64,000 nt of DNA from Ignavibacteriales bacterium (lineage in GTDB: Bacteria; Bacteroidota; Ignavibacteria; Ignavibacteriales; Melioribacteraceae): positions 309,501-373,500 of the forward strand of contig JACKAB010000006.1 of assembly GCA_020635285.1 (NCBI GenBank), given 5' to 3'. The notes under the pieces are model-generated. The model was given only the letters and a program-made list of their open reading frames with translations. It made no database searches and had not been told where the DNA came from. Below are positions 54,552-63,400 of the stretch, piece after piece. Every line of letters starts with the position of its first letter. Position 1 is the first letter of the stretch. The translations under genes and the position numbers were made by a program.

Positions 54552-56160
54552 TTTCCTTTAACCATGAATTAATTAATTTTGCTGCTTCAGCCGGATTCTT
54601 ACTCACATAATTTGTGATTTTATCTTGTTTCATTTTTTTCATTACGGCTTCATCTGTAATTTCATCTTCAATATCGCCCATTTCAAATAGTGATTTCTTA
54701 TTCTTTTTAGATTTTTTCAATGCCGTTCCTGGATCCCAAGTTGGGGCATTTGCAGCAAGATCACCAAAGGTTTGATCAGCAAAACCACCGGCCCCAGCTC
54801 CAACAGTTCCAATCATAATTTTTTCATCTTTTAGTTTTTTTAATAATCCTTTTAGAATAAATAGTGCTCCACCAATTCCTAATAATACTAGGAAGTAGTT
54901 CATATATTGTCCTATATGATCAACAGATGTTCCACCATAACCGCCTTCTTGATCAATATTATTAGTCTCAAAAGGAATACTTACAATTGAGATTTCATCA
55001 TTACGTGATGGATCGATTCCGACTGCTTGTTTTAACAGTAATTCTAACTGCTGCAATTGTGCATCTGTTCTGGGCTCATTAACAATTACTGTTTCTTCTC
55101 CTTGCTTAACTTCGGATTTAACTCCATTGATTACTGCCGCAAGAGTAATTCTTTTGATACTTCCACTTCCGGCAATCATATGCTCAATAGTTTTACTAAG
55201 TTCATAATTAGTAGTAGTGGTTTCTCCAAATACTGCATTTGAATCCGTTATGCTTCTTCCGTTACTTGAATTTTTGGAAGTCTGTTCACTTACTGCAACT
55301 TGAGATTCCGGATCATAAGTTTCTAAAGTTTTCTCTAATTGATTAAAATCTAATTCAACATTTACTTTTACATCAGAGTTATCGTAACCAAGAATTTTAT
55401 CTAAAATTGTTTGTGCTTTTTTTGACAGATACCTTTCAATATTACTTTTAACTTCATATTGTTTGCCGCTATTTATTGCAAGCTCACTGTCTTCCGGTTT
55501 CTTGGAAAGTAATCTTCCCCTATTATCAATAATAGTTACTGAACTTGCTTCTAGGCCTTCAACACTTGAGGCAACCAAATTGGTAATTGCCATAATGCTA
55601 TTTGGTGTTAAAGAATAATTGCTTCTTAATTTTAAAACAACTGATGCGGTTGCTTCTTTTTGTTCATCTTTAAAGACAGCTTTTTCGGGAGTAACTATAT
55701 GAACTCTTGCATTCTCAATTCCATCTTGTTGTATTATTGTTCTTGCAATTTCACCTTCTATGGCTCGTTTAAAATTTATTTTTTGCATAAATTCAGACAT
55801 GCCAATTGTGTTCTTATCAAAAATTTCATAACCAATCATTCCGGTCGATGGTATTCCTTTTCCGGCGAGTGCCAATCTTACTTCATACACATCTGCTTTG
55901 GAGACATTAATTGTGTTTCCATTATCTTCAAGCTTGTATGCAGTTTTTTGTGTGGTTAAATATTTCACAACCTCATTTGCTTCTTCTGGAGCCAGGTTGG
56001 AATAAAGTGTAGTATAACTCGGTTCGTTAAAAGCAATTAGAATAAAGATTAGTAAAATAACAGCAACAACGCCAATGCCACCAAGCATCAACCTTTGCTG
56101 AATTGAAAGTTTATTGAAAATACTAATTAAAGCAGAGTAAGAATCTTTAGCTTTGTCCAC
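54538..56160 (-). CDS. fliF: MS-ring protein FliF
   Basis: 540 residues: a first membrane helix (about 24-44), periplasmic ring-building modules (YTTLYSNLAPEEANEVVKYLTTQKTAYKLEDNGNTINV; LARTIIQQDGIENARVHIVTPE), a second helix (about 430-447), and a C-terminal FliG-binding tail NYVSKNPAEAAKLINSWLKEN. It forms the membrane ring to which the switch and export gate attach. Located between fliE and fliG. Intact. Confidence 0.97.
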   Translation of the reverse strand: MDKAKDSYSALISIFNKLSIQQRLMLGGIGVVAVILLIFILIAFNEPSYTTLYSNLAPEEANEVVKYLTTQKTAYKLEDNGNTINVSKADVYEVRLALAGKGIPSTGMIGYEIFDKNTIGMSEFMQKINFKRAIEGEIARTIIQQDGIENARVHIVTPEKAVFKDEQKEATASVVLKLRSNYSLTPNSIMAITNLVASSVEGLEASSVTIIDNRGRLLSKKPEDSELAINSGKQYEVKSNIERYLSKKAQTILDKILGYDNSDVKVNVELDFNQLEKTLETYDPESQVAVSEQTSKNSSNGRSITDSNAVFGETTTTNYELSKTIEHMIAGSGSIKRITLAAVINGVKSEVKQGEETVIVNEPRTDAQLQQLELLLKQAVGIDPSRNDEISIVSIPFETNNIDQEGGYGGTSVDHIGQYMNYFLVLLGIGGALFILKGLLKKLKDEKIMIGTVGAGAGGFADQTFGDLAANAPTWDPGTALKKSKKNKKSLFEMGDIEDEITDEAVMKKMKQDKITNYVSKNPAEAAKLINSWLKENEYN

Positions 56161-56162
56161 AA

Positions 56163-56453
56163 TTATTGCATCCTTGTTAATTCTTTATACATATCGATTG
56201 TTTTATTTCTGATTTGCATCAATAATTCTAAACTAGTTTTTGCTTTTTCTCCAGCAATCATTACTTCGTGAAGTTCAACATCTTTTCCACCGATAAAATC
56301 TGAGGTAATATTTTTTGAATCAATTTGATCGGTATTTACACCTTTAATAAAGCTGCCTAGTACGTTTTCAAACTTATTATTTGGATCAGTTTGTTTAGTT
56401 ATTTTCTGATCTGGAAACTTTAAGGGGAAATTCCCCAAGCCACTTGTTTTCAT
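56163..56453 (-). CDS. fliE: Basal body protein FliE
   Basis: About 96 residues from ATG at 56453, preceded by AAAAGAGG; an in-frame ATG at 56471 lies inside the upstream gene. The C-terminal half FIGGKDVELHEVMIAGEKAKTSLELLMQIRNKTIDMYKELTRMQ is the FliE signature. FliE joins the MS ring to the rod. It lies 2 bp upstream of fliF, the normal order. Confidence 0.94.
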   Translation of the reverse strand: MKTSGLGNFPLKFPDQKITKQTDPNNKFENVLGSFIKGVNTDQIDSKNITSDFIGGKDVELHEVMIAGEKAKTSLELLMQIRNKTIDMYKELTRMQ

Positions 56454-56454
56454 C

Positions 56455-56697
56455 TTAACCTCTTTTATCAAATAGTGAACCTATTTGAACATTTTTCTTA
56501 TCGCCATCTTTATTATAAAATTGATAATCACTTATTTGATTTTTTTCGTTTGGATATAAATTTGTAAAAAACTTTTTTTCATCTTTTGTTATATCGTTAA
56601 TAATTTCTGTTTTTGGTTTCTCTACTTTATTAACATTTTTATTTGCAATATTATTTACTGGTTTATAATTGCCAATTTGATTTGTAGAAATATTCAT
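56455..56697 (-). CDS. Small unknown protein between flgC and fliE
   Basis: 80 residues, polar and Asn/Lys-rich, no membrane segment. The C-terminal ISDYQFYNKDGDKKNVQIGSLFDKRG looks like a compact conserved motif (Y-x-x-x-G ... G-x-x-x-D-x-R-G). Its SD CTCC/GGAG lies just upstream of ATG at 56697 and its stop lies one base before the fliE ATG, so it is a true operon member. Family and role unknown; rod or export related by context. Confidence 0.7.
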   Translation of the reverse strand: MNISTNQIGNYKPVNNIANKNVNKVEKPKTEIINDITKDEKKFFTNLYPNEKNQISDYQFYNKDGDKKNVQIGSLFDKRG

Positions 56698-56706
56698 CTA
56701 TCTCTC

Positions 56707-57213
56707 CTATATATCCAATGAATCTTTAGCAATTTGCTTTGCTGCATTAAAAGCCGTAAGATTAGCTTCAAAACTTCTTGATGCAGAAATCATGTCAACC
56801 ATTTCTGTAACTACGCTAACATTCGGCATCATTAAATAACCGTCTTCATTAGCATCAGGATGATCTGGCATATAAACCATTTCACCTTCTGATTTATCTG
56901 TTTCTTCACTAATTTTTAGTTTAAGTTCTGGATCAAAATTTTCAATACCATTTTTTGGTTGTCCATTTTGAGTAAAATTTTGCACTGAAAGACCTGAATT
57001 CTTTAGAGCCAATGAATTTCTATTCATGCTGGTTGCAAAATTTGCGTTCTCTTGCTTTACACTAATATATTTGCGTTGGTATGGAGTTCCGTCTTCAGTT
57101 TTTGTTGTACTGGTATTTGCAATATTTTCAGTAATTAACTCCATTCTTTGTTTTTGAATGCCCATACCTTTTGCACTTATTTTAAAGGATGAAAAATCTG
57201 GTTTGATTTCCAT
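56707..57213 (-). CDS. flgC: Proximal rod protein FlgC
   Basis: 168 residues. N-terminal SSFKISAKGMGIQKQRMELITENIANTSTTKTEDGTPYQRKYI and C-terminal DHPDANEDGYLMMPNVSVVTEMVDMISASRSFEANLTAFNAAKQIAKDSLDI are the FlgC patterns (H-P-x-A-x-x-x-G-Y). Abuts flgB. Exported without cleavage to build the proximal rod. Confidence 0.96.
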   Translation of the reverse strand: MEIKPDFSSFKISAKGMGIQKQRMELITENIANTSTTKTEDGTPYQRKYISVKQENANFATSMNRNSLALKNSGLSVQNFTQNGQPKNGIENFDPELKLKISEETDKSEGEMVYMPDHPDANEDGYLMMPNVSVVTEMVDMISASRSFEANLTAFNAAKQIAKDSLDI

Positions 57214-57569
57214 TAATTACCTCCTCTAATAACTTTTTGTAATGTTTGGTAGTAAGTATTAATTTTTTTTGCACCAAATTTAAACATGACACTATTTTCT
57301 GCCATGTCTGCCATTTCTCTATTTACATCAACATTATTAACACCGGAAAGGTTTTCAGCATTTTGATCAATTTTAATATTGAATTCGGATTCTTTTTGAT
57401 TTGAGTTAGGAATTTGTTTCATTCCATCGATAAGTAGATCTTTAAATTCTACTTCTCTTCTTTTATAACCAATGGTTTCTGCATTAGCAATATTTTGGCC
57501 TATAACTTTTTGTTTTAGGGCCGTAAAATTTAGAAGATTTTCTAAAGTTTTATTTTCTGGTATTGGCAT
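57213..57569 (-). CDS. flgB: Proximal rod protein FlgB
   Basis: 118 residues. NKTLENLLNFTALKQKVIGQNIANAETIGYKRREVEFKDLL at the N-terminus and NNVDVNREMADMAENSVMFKFGAKKINTYYQTLQKVIRG at the C-terminus (V-D-x-x-x-E-M) are diagnostic. First gene of the rod/hook run, 29 bp below a sigma-54 type promoter. The leader has only a weak SD (GATGGAT). Confidence 0.96.
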   Translation of the reverse strand: MPIPENKTLENLLNFTALKQKVIGQNIANAETIGYKRREVEFKDLLIDGMKQIPNSNQKESEFNIKIDQNAENLSGVNNVDVNREMADMAENSVMFKFGAKKINTYYQTLQKVIRGGN

Positions 57570-57597
57570 CTTTTATCCATCTTTTTTTGATGAATTA

Positions 57598-57613
57598 CGC
57601 AAAACTAATGCCA
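57598..57613 (-). promoter_or_regulatory. Sigma-54 type promoter of the flgB run
   Basis: Minus strand TGGCATTAGTTTTGCG: TGGCA at -24, exactly ten bases between GG and GC, and TTGC at -12. Only the bases after TGGCA and the final W differ from the consensus TGGCAC-N5-TTGCW. Transcription would start near 57587, about 18 bases before flgB. Implies rpoN and an NtrC-type activator elsewhere. Found by eye. Confidence 0.7.
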
Positions 57614-57686
57614 GTAAAATGTTGTGTTATTGAGGTGTTTTAGAGATTTTTAATTATAAGATTGGCTAAAATTAGTCAATTGAGAA

Positions 57687-57932
57687 CTATTCTGCATTAT
57701 AATCAAGAATAACTGATTTAGTTTCTCCGCAAGTGCAGACAAATTTTATCTCTTTTATATTGTCATTTTCGTCTTTATTAAGAACTATTTTAATACCTTC
57801 GTGGCTTTCTTCTTCCACTGATATTTTACTTGTGCCTATAATTTCAACTTCTTCGGCACTCATAACATTACCAAATATTGCGTCATTTCTATATGAAATT
57901 TCTTTAAAAACTGCTTCGTTAAACTGATCCAT
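57687..57932 (-). CDS. Small unknown protein after cheB
   Basis: 81 residues, acidic. Begins MDQFNEAVFKEISYRNDAIFGNVMSAEEVEIIG and ends with strand-rich IKEIKFVCTCGETKSVILDYNAE, which holds a C-x-C pair. Starts 2 bp after the cheB stop and is the last gene of the chemotaxis run before the flgB promoter. Not recognised. A Cys pair in a short hairpin could bind metal, but only two Cys are present. Confidence 0.6.
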   Translation of the reverse strand: MDQFNEAVFKEISYRNDAIFGNVMSAEEVEIIGTSKISVEEESHEGIKIVLNKDENDNIKEIKFVCTCGETKSVILDYNAE

Positions 57933-57934
57933 AA

Positions 57935-59009
57935 TTATATCGCTTGATTTAAAATTTTAGGAATATCCTCTAATGAGGCGATAACATCTGCCAAACCATT
58001 ATCAACAATTGCGCGAGGCATTCCATAAACCACGCATGATTGTTCATCTTGAGCGAGGCAGTAACCGCCCAAAGTTTTTAATTTCTTAATACTCTCTAAT
58101 CCATCTTTCCCCATGCCTGTCATTATTACACCAAGTGTATTTTTACCATATATTTGTTGAACAGAATCTAACATAACATCAACAGAAGGTCTGTGCAAAA
58201 CATTCTCAGGCATTTCAGAAGTTTGAATTAAAATTCTTCCGGTCATATCCTTTTTTAAAGTCATGTGGAATCCGCCTGGAGCAATGTAAACAACTCCATT
58301 TCTTACAACTTCATCATTTACTGCTTCTTTAACTTCAAGCGGGCTCATAACATTTAGTCTCTCAGCAAGTGATGCTGTGAACTTTGGCGGCATATGCTGA
58401 ACAATAAAAATTGGAATTTTAATTTTATCTGATAATTGGGGTATAACTTTTTGTAATGATATTGGTCCCCCCGTTGAAATTCCAATAGCCAATGCCCTAT
58501 AATTCATAGGAGGTAGTTTTGCCAAAACTGTACTTGACTTTATTGTTTTAGAAACTTTAGTATTTGATAGCGCACTTAATCTATGAAGCCTAGTAATTAA
58601 ATTTTTATTTTTATAAGTTTCTTTAACTTTTTTTACCAGCTCTTCTTTAATAGTTGTGATGGCAACACTAACAAAAGACATTGCCTTAGGAATAAAGTCA
58701 ACAGCACCTAGTTCTAGTGCCTTTAATGTTTCATCAGCACCCTCAGTTGTTAATGAACTAACCATCAATACTGGAGTAGGACATTCTTCCATAATTTTTT
58801 TTAATGCCGTTAGTCCATCCATCTTTGGCATTTCAATATCCATAGTCACAATATCGGGTCTTAATTTTTTCACTTTTTTCAATTGCGTCTAATCCATCAA
58901 TCGCGGTGCTAATAACTTCAATGCCAGGATCCGATTCTAAAAGCAAACTTAAGGATTTTCTCATGAAAGCAGAATCATCAACAACTAATACTTTAATTTT
59001 ATTATTCAT
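57935..59009 (-). CDS. cheB: Protein-glutamate methylesterase CheB, frameshifted in the receiver domain
   Basis: ATG at 59009 begins NNKIKVLVVDDSAFMRKSLSLLLESDPGIEVI. The frame breaks at six T on the plus strand (58874-58879). With five it continues AIEKVKKLRPDIVTMDIEMPKMDGL into the frame ending at 57935, about 357 residues. Receiver Asp is in TMDIEMP. The methylesterase domain has Ser in AIGISTGGP, His in IVQHMPPKF and Asp in MTGMGKDG, a complete triad. CheB demethylates and deamidates receptors and is activated by CheA. It lies just after cheA. Confidence 0.92.
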
Positions 59010-59010
59010 T

Positions 59011-60947
59011 TTATTCAGTGAGCTTATTTATTATTTCAGAAATGTCTGCTATCATTACTACCTTTCCATCACCCATTATTGTTGAACCAGCTACGCCTTC
59101 TATATTGCCAAGATACTTACCTAATGATTTAATTACTATTTCTTTTTGTCCAATTAAATTGTCAACTTTTATTCCATATCTTTTTTCCGCTAATCCAATT
59201 ACCACAATAAATTGGGAGTCAACTTTTTTAGGTAAAGTATCACAGTGATATAAAACTTTGTCAATATTAATCAATGGTAAAACTCTATCTCTTAATTTAA
59301 TGCATTCTGTTTTATTTATGTTATATATTTCTTTTTTCTCAACTTTTACTACTTCTATAACGGAATTAAGTGGAATAACTATTGTCTCTCCAATAACTTC
59401 TACCAATAAACCTTGAATAATTGCAAGCGTTAATGGCAGTTTAATAAATATTTTCGTCCCTTTACCCACTTCCGATTCAATATCGATTATTCCACGCAAA
59501 CGAGTTACATTGGTTTTAACAACATCCATTCCAACACCTCTGCCGGAAACATTGGTTACTTTTTCTGCTGTTGAAAATCCGGGTGCGAATATTAAATTAA
59601 ATATTTCCTGTTTAGATAATTCATTCGCTTTTTCTTGAGTAATTATCCCTTTCGAAACTGCTTTAGCACAAATGATTTCGGGATCAATTCCTTTTCCATC
59701 ATCTTCAATTAAAATAATAATATGGTTACCTTCATGCTCAGCAGAAAGTGTTATTGTACCTTTTTCTGGTTTTCCATTTTTCTTTCTTTCTTCTGGAGTT
59801 TCAACTCCATGATCAACAGAATTTCTTATAAGATGAACTAACGGATCATTTATTTCTTCAATAAGAGTTTTATCTAATTCAGTTTTTTCACCAAAAATCT
59901 CTAGATTTATTTTTTTTCCGGTTTCTTTACTTAAATCTCTTACCAATCTTGGAAAACGATTAAATACTTTTTCAATTTTAATCATTCTGGTTTTCATTAC
60001 AGCAAGTTGTAATTCTGTAGTGAGAAGGTCAATTTGTCTTGCTGTATCTCCAAGATTTCTTGATATTTCTGAGCCCTCATACTGAACTGATACATCAGAG
60101 TTTAATTGAGTAAGTCTGTTTCTTCCTAATACCAATTCAGAGACTAAATTTAAAGTTCATCTAATCTTTCAACCTCTACTCTTATTGTTTGCTCGGCAAC
60201 GTTGTTACTCTGCTTTTTATCATCATTGCTTTTCTTCGCAAATGTTGATGAAATTTTATTTATTATTTTAGTGCTATTCTTTTCATCTTCTTTTGATTGT
60301 AATATGTGCTTATTTGAATTTAAATTTACAATAATCTCATCATTATTTTCATTCTCTTCAATTGGTGCAACTTCAGCAATTGCATTTGAAATATTGGAAT
60401 TATTTCCTTCATTTATTTTTTTGCTATTATTTAAAAAAGCTTTCTCAAGTTCTTCGTCATTCATTTCATAAGGATCTTTTTCAACTTCATTTTCTTCTTC
60501 AATTTCAACATCAGTTTCATTTATTATTGCTCCAGATTCAATATTTTGTATAATCTTTTCTAAACTTACAATTTCAAGTTCAGTATCAAAATTTTCATTT
60601 TTATTTTCTTCAATGATCACAAGCAATTCACTTAGCGCGTCATAACCGCTTAGAATTCCGTCCATAATTGTGGAGTTAACTTTTGCTTCACCTTTTCTTA
60701 GTTTATTTAAGATGTCTTCTAGGCGATGAGTTAATTCTTGCATTTTTACAAGTCCAAGAAAACCAGATGTGCCTTTTACCGTGTGAAAAGATCTGAATAT
60801 TTCATTTAACAGATCCGCATCATCGGGTGTGCTTTCAAGTTTAACTAAATCTAAATCCAATTTTTCAAGAGTCTCTTTTGTTTCAACAACAAAACTCTCA
60901 AAAATTTCAGCCATATCCGGATCTGTAAGCAAAGAATAATCAGTCAT
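59011..60947 (-). CDS. cheA: Chemotaxis histidine kinase CheA, split by a one-base frameshift
   Basis: The 5' part (60947-60150) has the P1 domain with phospho-His55 in FRSFHTVKGTSGFLG and a long acidic linker, with no clear P2. The 3' part (to 59011) has the P3 dimer helices, the P4 ATPase (LIRNSVDHGVETPEER, DDGKGIDPE, GRGVGMDVV) and a CheW-like P5. The junction reads VERLDELL|NLVSELVLGRN only if the three T on the minus strand (plus 60152-60154) are four. Full length is about 645 residues. CheA phosphorylates CheY and CheB. CheW is not in the window. Confidence 0.93.
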
Positions 60948-60961
60948 TTTTTTTCTTTTAT

Positions 60962-61717
60962 TTATGAAAACAATTTATCAATTTCTTCTTGCGAAGCTTT
61001 TTCGTTATTTATTATAGAATCAACATCTACTTGTTGATTCGCACTTGGATTATAACTTGCGTTAGCATCAAAATGAACATTAGGCAATTTTTCTTGTTTT
61101 AAATCTTCATTAACATGAATGCCTGTTGCACTTACTGCATTTAGCAAACCGCCAAGTTTTTGTTGAACCGAAATTATTAAATGATTTACGGCAGCCAATT
61201 GTTGTGCAGTTATATCTTGCACTTGCAGAGACATTGTAATTTGATCAGTACTGCTCATAATATTATTAACTTTATTTTTCATTAATTCTAACGTTAAGGA
61301 AACATCCATTTGTTCTATTATTTTTCTAACTAGAATTTTGGCTTTTTCATTTTCACCTAGCTCTTGATATAATTCGTTTACTAAATTTTCCGCACTTACA
61401 CGGTGTTCTACTAATTCATTTATTGATTCTGTAAGTTCCCCAAGGAGTGCGCTTATTTCATCAATTTTATCCAACACTTCAGTCATAGCAAGTTCGGTTG
61501 CATTGGTAACTTTATCAAGTTGATTTGATGCTTCGGGAATTTTGGATCTAGTTTCCTCAATGGATCCACTTACTTGTTCAATAAAGGGGATAAAGTCCGT
61601 AATGAAAGATACAAATGCCTCAATAACTGGAATCATTTTTTCACCAAATTTAAATACGTTATCCATCTCGTGAAGTTTATCTACAATATCATTTAGGCTT
61701 TTAACTGATTCACTCAT
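60962..61717 (-). CDS. cheZ: CheZ-like CheY-P phosphatase
   Basis: 251 residues, long helices. The segment SSTDQITMSLQVQDITAQQLAAVNHLIISVQQKLGGLL (about 153-190) resembles the CheZ catalytic helix, where QD starts the motif that carries the catalytic Gln. The extreme C-terminus ASQEEIDKLFS resembles the FliM CheY-binding peptide (LSQQEIDALL at 43195-44175) and the C-terminal CheY-binding helix of CheZ. SD AAAGGAAA precedes ATG. Located between cheY and cheA. Function fits dephosphorylation of CheY-P; the family call is by motif and context. Confidence 0.75.
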   Translation of the reverse strand: MSESVKSLNDIVDKLHEMDNVFKFGEKMIPVIEAFVSFITDFIPFIEQVSGSIEETRSKIPEASNQLDKVTNATELAMTEVLDKIDEISALLGELTESINELVEHRVSAENLVNELYQELGENEKAKILVRKIIEQMDVSLTLELMKNKVNNIMSSTDQITMSLQVQDITAQQLAAVNHLIISVQQKLGGLLNAVSATGIHVNEDLKQEKLPNVHFDANASYNPSANQQVDVDSIINNEKASQEEIDKLFS

Positions 61718-61730
61718 TTCTAATTTCCTT

Positions 61731-62105
61731 TTAGTTAGATAATATTAAATCTATTTTATCTTTTAGAATTTGGGGTGTAAATGGTTTAACAACATAGTTA
61801 GAAACTTTTGCTTGCAAGGCTTGAACAATATCCTCCTTTACACCACGTGTTGTTACCATAAGTATAGGCAATGCTTTTGTACTATCAGCCGACCGGATGG
61901 CTTTTGTGAGTTCAAGTCCAGACATTACAGGCATATTCCAATCAGTAATAACAAAATTAATCTCGGTATCAGAAACAAGTTTGTCTAGTGCGTCTTTTCC
62001 ATCTTGAGCCTCGACAAATTGATCATATCCAATTGATTTAAGGGTGTTTACAACAATTCTTCTCATTGTAACTGAATCATCAACAACCAAAAATTTTCTA
62101 TTCAT
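61731..62105 (-). CDS. cheY: Chemotaxis response regulator CheY, copy 1
   Basis: 124-residue single REC domain. Acidic pair D9/D10, phosphoacceptor Asp55 in FVITDWNMPVMSG, Thr in LMVTTRG and Lys in NYVVKPFTP: all switch residues present. VTMRRIVVNTLKSIGYDQFVEAQDG is strongly CheY-like. Next to the cheZ-like gene, so this copy is the better candidate for the FliM-binding regulator. A second single-domain regulator lies directly upstream. Confidence 0.93.
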   Translation of the reverse strand: MNRKFLVVDDSVTMRRIVVNTLKSIGYDQFVEAQDGKDALDKLVSDTEINFVITDWNMPVMSGLELTKAIRSADSTKALPILMVTTRGVKEDIVQALQAKVSNYVVKPFTPQILKDKIDLILSN

Positions 62106-62124
62106 TTTTTTTACTCACAATTAT

Positions 62125-62490
62125 TTAGTTAATATATTTTGCCACTTCGTATTGTATTCTTTTAGGATCAAATGGTTTTACCATATATGAATTTGCTCCG
62201 GCACTTAAACCTCTTTGAACCTCATCACTTCCTTTTAAAGATGAAAGAATTATTATTGGGATATTTTTATTCCCGTCATTTTCTCTTACTGCTTTAATTA
62301 ATTCAAATCCATCCATGTTCGGCATATTTAAATCCGTTATTATTAAATCCACGTTTGTTGTCGGTAATAACTCAACGGCTTCCATTCCATCGCATGCCAC
62401 CAATACTTCAAATCCTTGTGCCTTAAGTGAAAACGAAACAAATTTTCTTATTGTTGGCGAATCGTCGGCAATTAGTATAACCTTTTTCAT
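62125..62490 (-). CDS. CheY-like response regulator, copy 2
   Basis: About 121 residues from ATG at 62490 (SD AAGGA, 4 bases past the cheR stop); an in-frame ATG at 62514 lies inside cheR. Single REC domain: IADDS, phosphoacceptor Asp53 in IITDLNMPNMDG, Ser in ILSSLKG and Lys in YMVKPF. It is closer in style to adaptor or sink CheY proteins than copy 1, but the output cannot be decided. Possible phosphate sink for CheA. Confidence 0.9.
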   Translation of the reverse strand: MKKVILIADDSPTIRKFVSFSLKAQGFEVLVACDGMEAVELLPTTNVDLIITDLNMPNMDGFELIKAVRENDGNKNIPIIILSSLKGSDEVQRGLSAGANSYMVKPFDPKRIQYEVAKYIN

Positions 62491-62494
62491 TCCA

Positions 62495-63400
62495 TTATCC
62501 TTTTTTATATCCAATTGTTTTGGGGAAACTTACCAATCTAAATGCTTTAGAAATACCATGTAATGTTTCCGAGTACCCAATGAATAAATATCCTTCCGGA
62601 TTAAGATTATTATATAAATTATTCACTACTTTTATTTTAGATTCTAGATCGAAATAAATTAATACGTTAGCACAATAAATCACGTCCGATTTTCCTATCA
62701 TATGCATTGCCCCATCATCATATAAATTCAATATTTTAAAGCTCACCATATTTTTTATTTTTTGATCAATCACATAAGTATTATCAACTTTAGTAAAATA
62801 TTTTTTTAAGTAAATTGGTGGTGTATTTCTGATTGAGTATTCTTTAAATATTCCTTGCTGTGCTGTTTCTATTACGGCGTAATTAATATCAGTGCCAATG
62901 ATTTCAACTTTTAAATTTGGATATTTTGGCAAAACCAATTCGTTTAGCATCATTGCTATAGAATATGCTTCTTCACCAGAGGAAGAGGCGGCGCTCCAGA
63001 TTCTTAATTTATTTAAATTGCCATTTTTATTAGCAAATAATTCTGGGACAATACTTGCAACTAATGCATCAAGCTGAGGTTGGTTACGGAAAAAATATGT
63101 CTCATTAATTGTGATTGCTTCAAATAATTGTTTCTTTTCTTCTTCTCTTTTAATATTAGTTTTTAAATATTGCAAATACTGTTCGAACGTATCAATTTTT
63201 AGATGCTTAATTCTTTTTTGAAGTCGGCTTTCTAACAAATATTTTTTATTATCTTGGAAATATATTCCGCTGAGATCATATATATATTGACGCCACTCAG
63301 TAAATGTTTGCGGAGAAAGTTTTTGATCCAATTGAGAACCAAAACTAAAGTTAAGTTTGCCCAATGGATTAGGGCGTAATGTTGCAGATGAATTGAGCAT
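62495..63400 (-). CDS. cheR: Chemotaxis methyltransferase CheR
   Basis: 301 residues. N-terminal helical domain FTEWRQYIYDLSGIYFQDNKKYLLESRLQKRIKHL (about 34-68); SAM-binding domain with RIWSAASSSGEEAYSIAMML (CheR signature, about 135-155), VEIIGTDINYAVIETAQQGIF and DVIYCANVLIYFD. Methylates receptor glutamates using S-adenosylmethionine. The glycine-rich loop reads AASSSGEE instead of the more common AxSTGEE, a mild change. Located upstream of the two regulators. Confidence 0.94.
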   Translation of the reverse strand: MLNSSATLRPNPLGKLNFSFGSQLDQKLSPQTFTEWRQYIYDLSGIYFQDNKKYLLESRLQKRIKHLKIDTFEQYLQYLKTNIKREEEKKQLFEAITINETYFFRNQPQLDALVASIVPELFANKNGNLNKLRIWSAASSSGEEAYSIAMMLNELVLPKYPNLKVEIIGTDINYAVIETAQQGIFKEYSIRNTPPIYLKKYFTKVDNTYVIDQKIKNMVSFKILNLYDDGAMHMIGKSDVIYCANVLIYFDLESKIKVVNNLYNNLNPEGYLFIGYSETLHGISKAFRLVSFPKTIGYKKG

